This document shows positions 44,615 to 51,878 of a stretch of DNA of 64,000 nucleotides, in pieces; position 1 is the stretch's first letter, and each line of letters starts with the position of its first letter. The position numbers were made by a program, and so were the translations under genes. Under the pieces are notes generated by a model. That model saw only the letters and a program-made list of their open reading frames with translations, searched no databases and had not been told where the DNA came from. This DNA comes from CAIOZA01 sp964464375 (GTDB lineage: Bacteria > Bacteroidota > Ignavibacteria > Kapaibacteriales > UBA2268): contig CAYXFU010000002.1 in NCBI GenBank assembly GCA_964464375.1, positions 124,001 to 188,000 of the forward strand, read 5' to 3'.

Positions 44615-45697
44615 CTATGAGAAAAAAGTTTCATATATTTTTGCATAATCTTTGTGAATTCTGCCTTCACTCAATCCAAACTTCGCTAAATTATATTTAT
44701 GATTACTTTTAAAATTACGTTGCTTATCTGCAGTAATCCCTACACTATCAATAAGCTCTGCCGTTGGTTCTATTTCAATAAATTCAAATATTTCGTCCAT
44801 CAAGGCTTCAAAATCATTCATCATCCTGTCGAACCTGACAACTTTAACCTTAGATGTATTAATCCTTCCACTTACAAAATCATCATGGAATCTCATACTG
44901 AGTTCCAAGAATGCATTATAAAGTCTTTCGATGTAAAAAGAACGCTTTTCCTCTGGCAGATTCCAGAAGCCATACCTGCCGTCCAATACACCTGTCACCA
45001 AACTAAGTCCAGATGGTACCGTGTCCATAGGATCGCGAAGAGTATATAATATCTTTGCATCAGGGAAATGTTCCAGGAACTCTGGCAATCTGATACCGAG
45101 CGAAAAGAGTTTTGCGACAACCTGATGATGTTCTTCGCCTATCAGATTTCGTTTCCAGACTTGTTTAAGCCAATCAAAATCCCTTTTGGATGTATCGCGA
45201 AACTTAGGATCAAATTCATTCTTCAAATCTTCTTCTGCCCAAGCCAGGAAAAAACCATAAACAAAAAAACCATCGAAATATCTGAACAATAATGAGGGAT
45301 CATCTGTTTCTATAGCTGTTAAATTTGTTTCATGTGCAGCATGACCATGAAACCTGGCTGGACTGACTTTTTCCATAGAAGGAAGAAATGGTTTGACAAT
45401 TTTTTGAATTGTCAGTGCCGGGAAGAGCATTTTCCACAATTTCATCCCAACGCCAACTTTGTTATTAACTAGGAATCGTTGAAGAAATGTGGTTCCACTT
45501 CTTGGATTTCCAACAATAATAATTGGTTTAACTATTCTCTGTTCCTTGATTCTGCTAAATAAAAGTGAATCCAGAGTCATCCCGATACCAACTATCACTC
45601 TTAGGAAAATTAAACCTAAAAAAGTGAAAATAGGAGTTATAGGTTTTTTAAAATTATTTGCTATAGCAATATAAGCCTTCGCCATATATCCAAGCAT
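44615..45697 (-). CDS. PAPS-dependent sulfotransferase, membrane-tethered
   Basis: The 360-residue protein has the sulfotransferase 5'-phosphosulfate loop KPIIIVGNPRSGTTFLQRFL near residue 57 and the 3'-phosphate site ILYTLRDPMDTVPSGLSLV near 224 (Arg and Ser present). Before the loop there is a hydrophobic segment (FTFLGLIFLRVIVGIGMTL, about 24-42), so the enzyme is probably held at the cytoplasmic membrane, which would suit a lipid or lipid-linked acceptor. The family moves a sulfo group from PAPS to a hydroxyl or amine. It lies between the KASIII-like gene (13 bases upstream) and cysD (53 bases downstream), so donor synthesis and use are encoded together. Acceptor unknown. Confidence 0.88.
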   Translation of the reverse strand: MLGYMAKAYIAIANNFKKPITPIFTFLGLIFLRVIVGIGMTLDSLLFSRIKEQRIVKPIIIVGNPRSGTTFLQRFLVNNKVGVGMKLWKMLFPALTIQKIVKPFLPSMEKVSPARFHGHAAHETNLTAIETDDPSLLFRYFDGFFVYGFFLAWAEEDLKNEFDPKFRDTSKRDFDWLKQVWKRNLIGEEHHQVVAKLFSLGIRLPEFLEHFPDAKILYTLRDPMDTVPSGLSLVTGVLDGRYGFWNLPEEKRSFYIERLYNAFLELSMRFHDDFVSGRINTSKVKVVRFDRMMNDFEALMDEIFEFIEIEPTAELIDSVGITADKQRNFKSNHKYNLAKFGLSEGRIHKDYAKIYETFFS

Positions 45698-45710
45698 TAT
45701 ATCTCCTTGA

Positions 45711-46679
45711 TCAGAAACGAATTATGGAAAATGCGATAGACAAACCTGCACCGGTTCCACCCATCAGACATAAATCACCGCGTTTCACAAAACCGGCTTT
45801 ATGATAAATTGCCAGTGTCATTGGTATGGAAGCTGCAATGCAGTTACCATGAAGCTTTATGATATTTGCTATTATATCCTTTTTAAAACCAAACATTTGA
45901 GCTGCATCTACCGCATGGCCTGAGGCTTGATGAGGAATAAACCAGTCAAATGAAGATGGCTTAAAGTTATTGCGTTCCAAAAGTGTGCTCAATGTTCTCT
46001 TTACACTTGATAAAGCAAAGCGGAAAACCTTTGTACCCTGCATCGAAAACAAATTGTCTTCGGGTTTAGTCAGTATTGGATTGTTGGGTGGATGGTTTGT
46101 GCCACCGCCTCTGAACTCTGTCAGTTCAGCACCTTTTGGATAGGTGTTCATTTCCCAGTCAATCCATTTGCTATCTTCTCCGTCAGGTGTTGGCTCCAAA
46201 ATAACAGCTGCTGCTGCATCACCAAACAAAGAAGCACTTTCAGGTTCCTTCAGATTTCTCCAGGGTGTTCCTGCTTCCGAAGAAACAATAAGAATTCTTT
46301 TGTAAACTCCACTCTGAATCAATGCTCCAGCTGTATTCATAGCCACCAGAAAAGACAGGCAGGTGGAATGAATCGACCACGACGGAATACCGTCGTATCC
46401 CAAAGCTTTTTGGATAAACACTGAGCTGTCCGGAATCAATTGTAATGGAGTTGTAGAAGCATTGATAATGCAATCAGGCGGCGGACCATCCTGCAAAGCG
46501 TCTTTTGCTGCTTTAGCTGCCATAATGTCCATCGATTCTTCTGCTATTCTTCGTTCCGATATACCTGTTCTGGAAACAATCCAATCTTCGCTAACTCCAA
46601 GCAAAGGAGCAAGCTCTTGGGAAGTTTGGATTCTGGGTGGCAGATATAAACCCGTATTTGCAATTTTGACATTAAACAT
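45711..46679 (-). CDS. KASIII (FabH)-like 3-oxoacyl synthase
   Basis: A 322-residue thiolase-fold enzyme. The N-terminus ANTGLYLPPRIQTSQELAPL and SRTGISERRIA are FabH-like. The catalytic triad is visible: Cys in SIHSTCLSFLVAMN near residue 115, His in WFIPHQASGHAVDA near 252 and Asn in LHGNCIAASIPM near 282. FabH starts fatty acid chains by joining acetyl-CoA and malonyl-ACP; relatives make other beta-keto products (PqsD, DarB, OleA). The end GTGAGLSIAFSIIRF differs from the usual FabH GGGFTWG-type end, and the gene heads the sulfation-transport run, so a special lipid or ketide precursor is likely rather than general fatty acid synthesis. This is inference. Confidence 0.85.
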   Translation of the reverse strand: MFNVKIANTGLYLPPRIQTSQELAPLLGVSEDWIVSRTGISERRIAEESMDIMAAKAAKDALQDGPPPDCIINASTTPLQLIPDSSVFIQKALGYDGIPSWSIHSTCLSFLVAMNTAGALIQSGVYKRILIVSSEAGTPWRNLKEPESASLFGDAAAAVILEPTPDGEDSKWIDWEMNTYPKGAELTEFRGGGTNHPPNNPILTKPEDNLFSMQGTKVFRFALSSVKRTLSTLLERNNFKPSSFDWFIPHQASGHAVDAAQMFGFKKDIIANIIKLHGNCIAASIPMTLAIYHKAGFVKRGDLCLMGGTGAGLSIAFSIIRF

Positions 46680-46900
46680 AAAATGCTCTTATTTGCGATA
46701 TTAATAATAATAGATTATTCATCATAAGTGTAAACTAATAATAGTATTTGGTAACACTTTATAGAATTACAAAATAACTATAATATTTTTGAAATAAAAT
46801 AATTATATTGATAGAGATTATAAGCTATTTGCTATTGCAAACAATGATCTTCACCAGATTCTTAATACAAAACGAAAAGAGATTATTTGTTAGTAAAAAA

Positions 46901-46972
46901 TTAATTTTCATACTCCACGGGAGTTAAATATCCTAAACTTGAATGTAATCTTTGTCTGTAATAAAAAACTTT
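46901..46972 (-). pseudogene. IS3 OrfB C-terminal remnant
   Basis: Only the last 23 codons remain: FYYRQRLHSSLGYLTPVEY followed by EN and stop. The YNxxRxHSSLGYxTPxEY signature is the end of IS3-family transposases. The integrase core (DDE) is deleted. Confidence 0.8.
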
Positions 46973-46982
46973 TATTTATCTT

Positions 46983-47271
46983 CTATGCTTTCGAAAATAT
47001 GCAGAGTGCTTTTTTTAGTATATCGCGTCCCTCTCGTAAAACCTGATTTTCTCTTGTTAGCTTTGAGATTTCCTCCTCTGCAGGAGTTTGGTGCCACCTG
47101 CCTGGGAAAGCATGTTCATGATCTCTCAGATGCTGACCCGTTGTGAAGTGTGTTCTCGTTAATGGATAATTCCCCTGCCAGCTCAGCTATCTTCTTTTAT
47201 TTATTAACTGCTAGCTTTGCAGTCTGGATTTTGAAGTCTTTGTCGAATATTCGCTTATTTCGCCTATCCAT
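46983..47271 (-). pseudogene. IS3 OrfA remnant
   Basis: From ATG 47271 the frame reads MDRRNKRIFDKDFKIQTAKL, meets a stop after 24 codons, continues as KKIAELAGELSINENTLHNG, then shifts frame to LRDHEHAFPGRWHQTPAEEE and RENQVLREGRDILKKALCIF, ending SKA at 46983. This is the helix-turn-helix plus leucine-zipper plan of IS3 OrfA, disrupted by one stop and one frameshift. Confidence 0.8.
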
Positions 47272-47460
47272 TTTGAACTCATTTCATTGCTAAATATTAA
47301 ATTTAACAATTTTTTACTCTCTCTTACTACTGTATCTCATACTGGGTGAAGATCACTTTAATAAATCTCATAACACTTATTGCATTTTCAACGACTTATT
47401 GATTTAGTTTTATTAATTTCATTTTTACCGGACACTAGTGAAAAGAAATATTATTTTTTT

Positions 47461-47490
47461 TGTAACAAAATTAGTTAACTAAACATTTCT
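47461..47490 (+). promoter_or_regulatory. ECF-like promoter before the sigma factor gene
   Basis: TGTAACA (47461-47467), 16 bases, CATTTCT (47484-47490). The same two elements with the same 16-base spacing occur at 51751. The predicted start site would fall only a few bases before ATG 47500, so the transcript would be nearly leaderless. Confidence 0.45.
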
Positions 47491-47499
47491 GTTTATGAG

Positions 47500-48045
47500 A
47501 TGAGTGAAAAAATAGTAAATATTGATGATGAAGATCTGTTCTTCAGGTTTAGAGACACGAATGACAATCAGGCATTTATGCTTTTATATAACAAATATTC
47601 CAAAAAGGTATTTGCTTATTGTCTAAGAGCCTGCACCGACCGCGATACTGCTCAGGATGTATTCCAAAAGGTTTACACTAGTATCGTTGAGAAGAAACAT
47701 ACTTTCAAGGGTGGATGCTTTATAGCTTGGCTTATGATCATCACCCGGAATTTCGTGTTGATGCAAAAAAGAGCTAATAGACATTTCGATGATGTTACAA
47801 CCCTCGATTTGCCAAATGAAACATCATCAGGACTCGATTTTGCCTATAATGAATTGATTCATTCTGAAATTGAGAAATTGCCAGAAGAATTTCGGGAAAT
47901 AATAAAACTAAGATATTTCGATGATTTCTCGTATAATGAAATTGCCGAAATGCTGGATATAAGTATTTCACTTGTCAAGGTCAGGCTTTACCGTGCAAAA
48001 AGCATATTATCTAATGCTTTGAAATCCCTAAAGGAGACACTCTGA
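47500..48045 (+). CDS. ECF-type RNA polymerase sigma factor
   Basis: The 181-residue protein has sigma region 2 (AFMLLYNKYSKKVFAYCLRA, DTAQDVFQKVYTSIVEKK, FIAWLMIITRNFVLMQKR) and region 4 (LPEEFREIIKLRYFDDFSYN then EIAEMLDISISLVKVRLYRA) with a helix-turn-helix, and lacks regions 1 and 3, as expected for ECF sigma-70 factors. It would redirect RNA polymerase in response to an envelope signal. Its stop shares one base with the next gene, a membrane protein that is probably its anti-sigma factor. The upstream TGTAACA/CATTTCT element suggests self-regulation. Confidence 0.95.
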   Translation: MSEKIVNIDDEDLFFRFRDTNDNQAFMLLYNKYSKKVFAYCLRACTDRDTAQDVFQKVYTSIVEKKHTFKGGCFIAWLMIITRNFVLMQKRANRHFDDVTTLDLPNETSSGLDFAYNELIHSEIEKLPEEFREIIKLRYFDDFSYNEIAEMLDISISLVKVRLYRAKSILSNALKSLKETL

Positions 48046-48971
48046 TGTTATATGACGAATTAATACAGAAACATCTCGATGGAGAACTCGACGAAGCAGG
48101 GAGGAGCAATCTGGAAAGTATTGCTCAGTCTAATCCCGATGTCGCAGAATCCATCGCAAGTATGGAAACCATCGAAACCAGTCTGGGTAGTTTTAAAACC
48201 CAACTGACTGAAAACGATGATATATTTATCAGGGATTTCGGAATGACACTAGTCTCCGGATCAGGAGCAACAGGTGGAGGAGAATCAACTGGTACTTCGA
48301 ATTCTTCATTCAGAAATTTTATTATGAGTAAAAATATTTATTTTGCAGGATTGCTGCTAGTTGCTTTGACTGGATCTTACTATTTCCTCGGAAATTCCAA
48401 AGGTGGAAACGATAAGGAACTATCACCAAAGCAGAATGTTGTTCAAAAAAATGTAATCAAAGATAATTCACAGCCTGCAGATCTGCTTACTCAGGCACCA
48501 GTTCAATCAACAGAATCTAAGCATCAGGAGAAAACTTCTGTTCAGCCTCAGAGCGCAAACTCTGCAACAAAGAGTTTAGTTAAAGATGAGATGGAGTTTT
48601 CAGTAAAAGATAAGAATAATCAAAAAAATATTGAACTTATTAATAAAATGAAAGTTGCTCTTGATGATTATTCTGCAAAAGGAGATGTATTGAACGCAGC
48701 ACTGACAGCAAAGCGTTTAGGAGTTCTTTACCGTCAACTAGATGGTTATTCATCCGAAAGTCTGCTTCAGTTCCAAAGAGCATTAAGAATGTCCGAAGGA
48801 TCCAACAATCAACTCATGAAAGCTGAGGTTTTAGGTGAATTGTCATTACTCTATTTCAAAACAAATCAGACTGAACTAGGAAATAAAACGCTCAATCAAT
48901 GTATAAATTTATTGAATGAAATGTCATCATCTAGAGTTGATTATTGGCAGAAAATTAAAGCCAAGTACTAA
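48045..48971 (+). CDS. Probable transmembrane anti-sigma factor with TPR-like periplasmic part
   Basis: A 308-residue protein translationally coupled to the sigma gene (one-base overlap, AGGAG site upstream). Residues 1-35 (YDELIQKHLDGELDEAGRSN) resemble the N-terminal helix of anti-sigma domains but lack the His-x3-Cys-x2-Cys zinc site. One membrane helix lies near 99-117 (IYFAGLLLVALTGSYYFLG). The periplasmic part has a Gln/Ser/Lys-rich linker and a helical C-terminus with TPR-like pairs (NAALTAKRLGVLYRQLDGYS, KAEVLGELSLLYFKTNQTEL). Role as anti-sigma factor rests on position and layout. It ends five bases before a convergent gene. Confidence 0.75.
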   Translation: MLYDELIQKHLDGELDEAGRSNLESIAQSNPDVAESIASMETIETSLGSFKTQLTENDDIFIRDFGMTLVSGSGATGGGESTGTSNSSFRNFIMSKNIYFAGLLLVALTGSYYFLGNSKGGNDKELSPKQNVVQKNVIKDNSQPADLLTQAPVQSTESKHQEKTSVQPQSANSATKSLVKDEMEFSVKDKNNQKNIELINKMKVALDDYSAKGDVLNAALTAKRLGVLYRQLDGYSSESLLQFQRALRMSEGSNNQLMKAEVLGELSLLYFKTNQTELGNKTLNQCINLLNEMSSSRVDYWQKIKAKY

Positions 48972-48976
48972 ATTTG

Positions 48977-50611
48977 TCATCGAATGATCTTAATAAGAAT
49001 ATAATCACGGGAATTTGGTATGTTTCTCAATAATGTATTGTATTCCCGTGCTTCAATTATAGTTGTAGTTGGCTTTTCTGGGAAGAAAATTCGATCGATC
49101 TTTTCTTTATCAGGATTATTAAATGCAGAAGTAGATAAAATCTCAAAAGTAACAGTTTTCAATTCCTTCTTAAGCTTAGAAATAATTTGAATTAAATTCT
49201 CACTAGATTGATTTTTAAGATTTAAAAGTAAATAATTAGATCCATTTTGTGTTTCACTCTTGCTTTTATCTGTAATATTAATAATTCCAGTCGCTGTCTT
49301 TACACTAAGACCATCAATATCTGTTAATATTAATTCGTAATTCAATCTTGTTGGTTTCTTATAGTTTATTTTAATACTATCCAAACTTAGATCAATGAAC
49401 TTAGGCGGATCATTGTCACCTTTTATTGTCTTAAGAATTTTCTTATCTTTTGAAATATTAATAACCCAATTAGAAAGCCCTGCTTCAGATAGTATCTGAG
49501 GATAAAACCTAATAGATGGCAAATCCAAAGTAGAATTTGTATCATGAATAATCATGAAATCATTTTTCTTTTTAAGTGATTTTTCTATTGGTTGATAGAA
49601 ATTATTAATTTTCTTGGTATAAATAATCTGCCAGTTTGATTTTTCTGATCCATCAGATGAAACAAATGTTGTTTTTAACTCTCCATTTAAAATTGATTGA
49701 TGCTTAGGAAGTAATAATTCATATTTTTCTGTAATAGTTGTAGTGTATCGAATTACATTGTCCTGTTTAAAGGACTCTTCGTTAATTGAAGAGCTAAGTA
49801 ACCGGATAGTATTGTCCTTTGGTTCAAATGTAAAGACTTTTGCCGTGTCGCGCAAATAAACTGTGTCTCTTTGAACTATCAGATTCCTCTGTTGCGGAAA
49901 GTAATTTATCCCAATTCCGAAAGAGAGATTTGTATAGTTCCAAACACTGTTTTTGATAAGATTAGTTATATTAAAACTGACTCTTGCTTCAGGAATAAAT
50001 CTCCAGCTTTTTATTGATAATTTTTCCCAATTTAAAGCAAGTTTTGCAGTGGGCATTATCAATATGTTATTAGTTTCATTAATCTTTCCGCTTGAATTTC
50101 CTTTGGAATTTATCAATTTGAAATTAGGGGGTGAAATTAATTCCTCTTCCTGATTGTAACTTGTTTTTATTGGAGTACTAAATTGGGAACCTATGCTCAT
50201 ATCTATAGCATTTAAGAAATTATAGCCTATCAAAAGTTCAAAACCGGCTAAATCGAATCTTGTTGTCAGGCTTTGACTAATAACACCAGGAATAGGTCTC
50301 CCATTATCGGATATAAACACATTCTCATAATCAAGAAATTCAAGTGTGTATTGTTGATAAGCTAATCTTGTACTTAAAAAAAAGCTATCATACAAATTAA
50401 AATCAAGATTAAGTCCAAAACCAAAGCTACTCGGTTTTTGGTAAATAGTCAGAGGCACTTCAGCTCTATAAACCCCCTGGAGGGATTTGAAATCATATTT
50501 TGTATTGAACAGATTGTAATCAGCAGATATTCCATAACTTCTAATCTGAGCTTGACCAAAGGCAGAAATTAACAAAAGCAAAACTATATATGAAGCTGTT
50601 TTTTCCGCCAT
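48977..50611 (-). CDS. Outer-membrane protein of unknown function
   Basis: I cannot name this 544-residue protein. It has a signal peptide (residues 1-21, ending FGQA before QI). Residues about 25-235 look like an eight- to ten-stranded barrel (FGFGLNLDFNLYDSFFLSTR, LAGFELLIGYNFLNAIDMSI, TNLSFGIGINYFPQQRNLIV). The C-terminal part is soluble and ends with EAREYNTLLRNIPNSRDYIL; NLKNQSSENLIQIISKLKKE near 470 recalls the peptidoglycan-side OmpA-like region only vaguely. The start shares one base with the stop of the upstream secreted-protein gene, so the two are one operon. Confidence 0.7.
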   Translation of the reverse strand: MAEKTASYIVLLLLISAFGQAQIRSYGISADYNLFNTKYDFKSLQGVYRAEVPLTIYQKPSSFGFGLNLDFNLYDSFFLSTRLAYQQYTLEFLDYENVFISDNGRPIPGVISQSLTTRFDLAGFELLIGYNFLNAIDMSIGSQFSTPIKTSYNQEEELISPPNFKLINSKGNSSGKINETNNILIMPTAKLALNWEKLSIKSWRFIPEARVSFNITNLIKNSVWNYTNLSFGIGINYFPQQRNLIVQRDTVYLRDTAKVFTFEPKDNTIRLLSSSINEESFKQDNVIRYTTTITEKYELLLPKHQSILNGELKTTFVSSDGSEKSNWQIIYTKKINNFYQPIEKSLKKKNDFMIIHDTNSTLDLPSIRFYPQILSEAGLSNWVINISKDKKILKTIKGDNDPPKFIDLSLDSIKINYKKPTRLNYELILTDIDGLSVKTATGIINITDKSKSETQNGSNYLLLNLKNQSSENLIQIISKLKKELKTVTFEILSTSAFNNPDKEKIDRIFFPEKPTTTIIEAREYNTLLRNIPNSRDYILIKIIR

Positions 50612-51699
50612 TATTTAATTAATATTATATCACTCACAAATTCTGAAGACGTAGATAATCTTATTATATAAGTACCGACATTGCTTATAGCACTTCTGGG
50701 TATCGTGATCTGTTCAGTCAAAGTATCAGTATGACTCGGGAGCATGTTGGATGCATCAAAAGCCGGTATTCCTAAAATATTAAAAATTTCAAGTTTAGCA
50801 ATACCATTATATTTAATTTTAAGAATAATATCAGAATTATTTGGATTGTTAACTAGTATTATCTGGAGATTAGAACTTATAGCAGTTATTAATCTTGGAT
50901 TGTCATAACTTATATCAGATATACTGAGTTGTCCGTTAATAATATGATTATTTACTTTAAGTCTCTCATTATTGTCATTCATCCAAACAAAATCAAGAAG
51001 TTTAATTTCAGTAGATTTCGCATCTCCCAGAGTAGCAATCATTTCAGGTAAATTAAACACATCATTTTGTTCTGGTTTTTTTGTAATATTACCTACCAGT
51101 TCTTTGGTTTGCATTCCATATTCAATTTTACCTATTTCAGAATAATTCTTAAAGGCACAAAGAGAAGTATTGAATGTAACTAATGCTCTAAATTTACTTG
51201 GTAATGCATCGCCATCAAATCTATCGACTTTAATTGGAATTCTGAAAGATTCACCAACCTTATAATTTAAAGCAGGTATAGATAAATCTGAACTTGTCGG
51301 CAAATCATCCTCTTTTTTTATTTTAAATTCTAAAGGCAGAACAATAGAGTCTTTCACATCTTCACAGAACATTATAAATTTAGCTTCGAAACTGCCTTCT
51401 AAATCATCAGGTGCATCTAACGTAATTACGAGTTTTTTTAATTCTCCGCCTTGTTTAGGTACTTCAAAAGGAGTATTTATTTGAACAGAGAAACTGTTCT
51501 TGTAATTATCCCTGACTACATATTTCTGAAAAACAAAACCCTTTGTTGTTTTATTTATTAAACTGACTGGTAAAGAATTTGATCCATTAGATGGGATTTC
51601 GCCAAAATCAAGTTTATTAGGATCAAATTGGATATCCATTTTCCCAAAAGCTATTTGAGAAAGCAATATTGCGAGTATTATGTAAAAATAGTTTTTCAT
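50611..51699 (-). CDS. Secreted protein with Ig-like domains and probable T9SS tail
   Basis: The 362-residue protein has a signal peptide (about residues 1-19), an N-terminal ASH/choice-of-anchor-like Ig domain (IQFDPNKLDFGEIPSNGSNS, SLINKTTKGFVFQKYVV), a second beta-rich domain resembling cohesin-type modules (LNYKVGESFRIPIKVDRFDG) and a C-terminal part that looks like a T9SS type A tail (ILKIKYNGIAKLEIFNILGI, VGTYIIRLSTSSEFVSDIIL, then IK). No enzyme motif. It is probably a surface or matrix protein working with the barrel protein encoded just downstream. An AAGGA ribosome site precedes the ATG. Confidence 0.72.
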   Translation of the reverse strand: MKNYFYIILAILLSQIAFGKMDIQFDPNKLDFGEIPSNGSNSLPVSLINKTTKGFVFQKYVVRDNYKNSFSVQINTPFEVPKQGGELKKLVITLDAPDDLEGSFEAKFIMFCEDVKDSIVLPLEFKIKKEDDLPTSSDLSIPALNYKVGESFRIPIKVDRFDGDALPSKFRALVTFNTSLCAFKNYSEIGKIEYGMQTKELVGNITKKPEQNDVFNLPEMIATLGDAKSTEIKLLDFVWMNDNNERLKVNNHIINGQLSISDISYDNPRLITAISSNLQIILVNNPNNSDIILKIKYNGIAKLEIFNILGIPAFDASNMLPSHTDTLTEQITIPRSAISNVGTYIIRLSTSSEFVSDIILIK

Positions 51700-51750
51700 T
51701 TCGATTCAGTCCTTTTCTAAAAAACAATTTAAAAAAAAATTTGCAATACT

Positions 51751-51780
51751 TGTAACAAAAAGGTTATAGATTTCATTTCT
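51751..51780 (+). promoter_or_regulatory. ECF-like promoter before the T9SS cargo gene
   Basis: TGTAACA (51751-51757), 16 bases, CATTTCT (51774-51780), about 98 bases before ATG 51879. It matches the element before the ECF sigma gene in sequence and spacing. The motif core TTGT-A-ACAA is almost palindromic, so a dyad site shared with the divergent operon at 51699 is another reading. Confidence 0.45.
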
Positions 51781-51878
51781 ATTTTTGAGTCGTAGCAATT
51801 CAACTTAATATTTTTGAAATCTAAACTCTATAATTATTAATAATGTATTTTAAACAATAATGTTACACTGGAGGTAAT

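Larger units (their letters stand above)
46901..47271 (-). mobile_element. Decayed IS3-family insertion sequence
   Basis: Minus-strand translation gives a broken IS3 OrfA followed at once by the last codons of OrfB; about 250 codons of OrfB are gone. A possible right terminal sequence is ATTTTTACCGGACA at 47421-47434, which ends in CA like IS3 ends, but I cannot find its partner on the left. The flanks 46680-46900 and 47272-47456 hold nothing else that I recognise. Confidence 0.8.

Noticed and set aside
46952..47146. Plus-strand ORF of 64 codons
   Set aside because: It is a shadow of the IS3 OrfA remnant read on the opposite strand.
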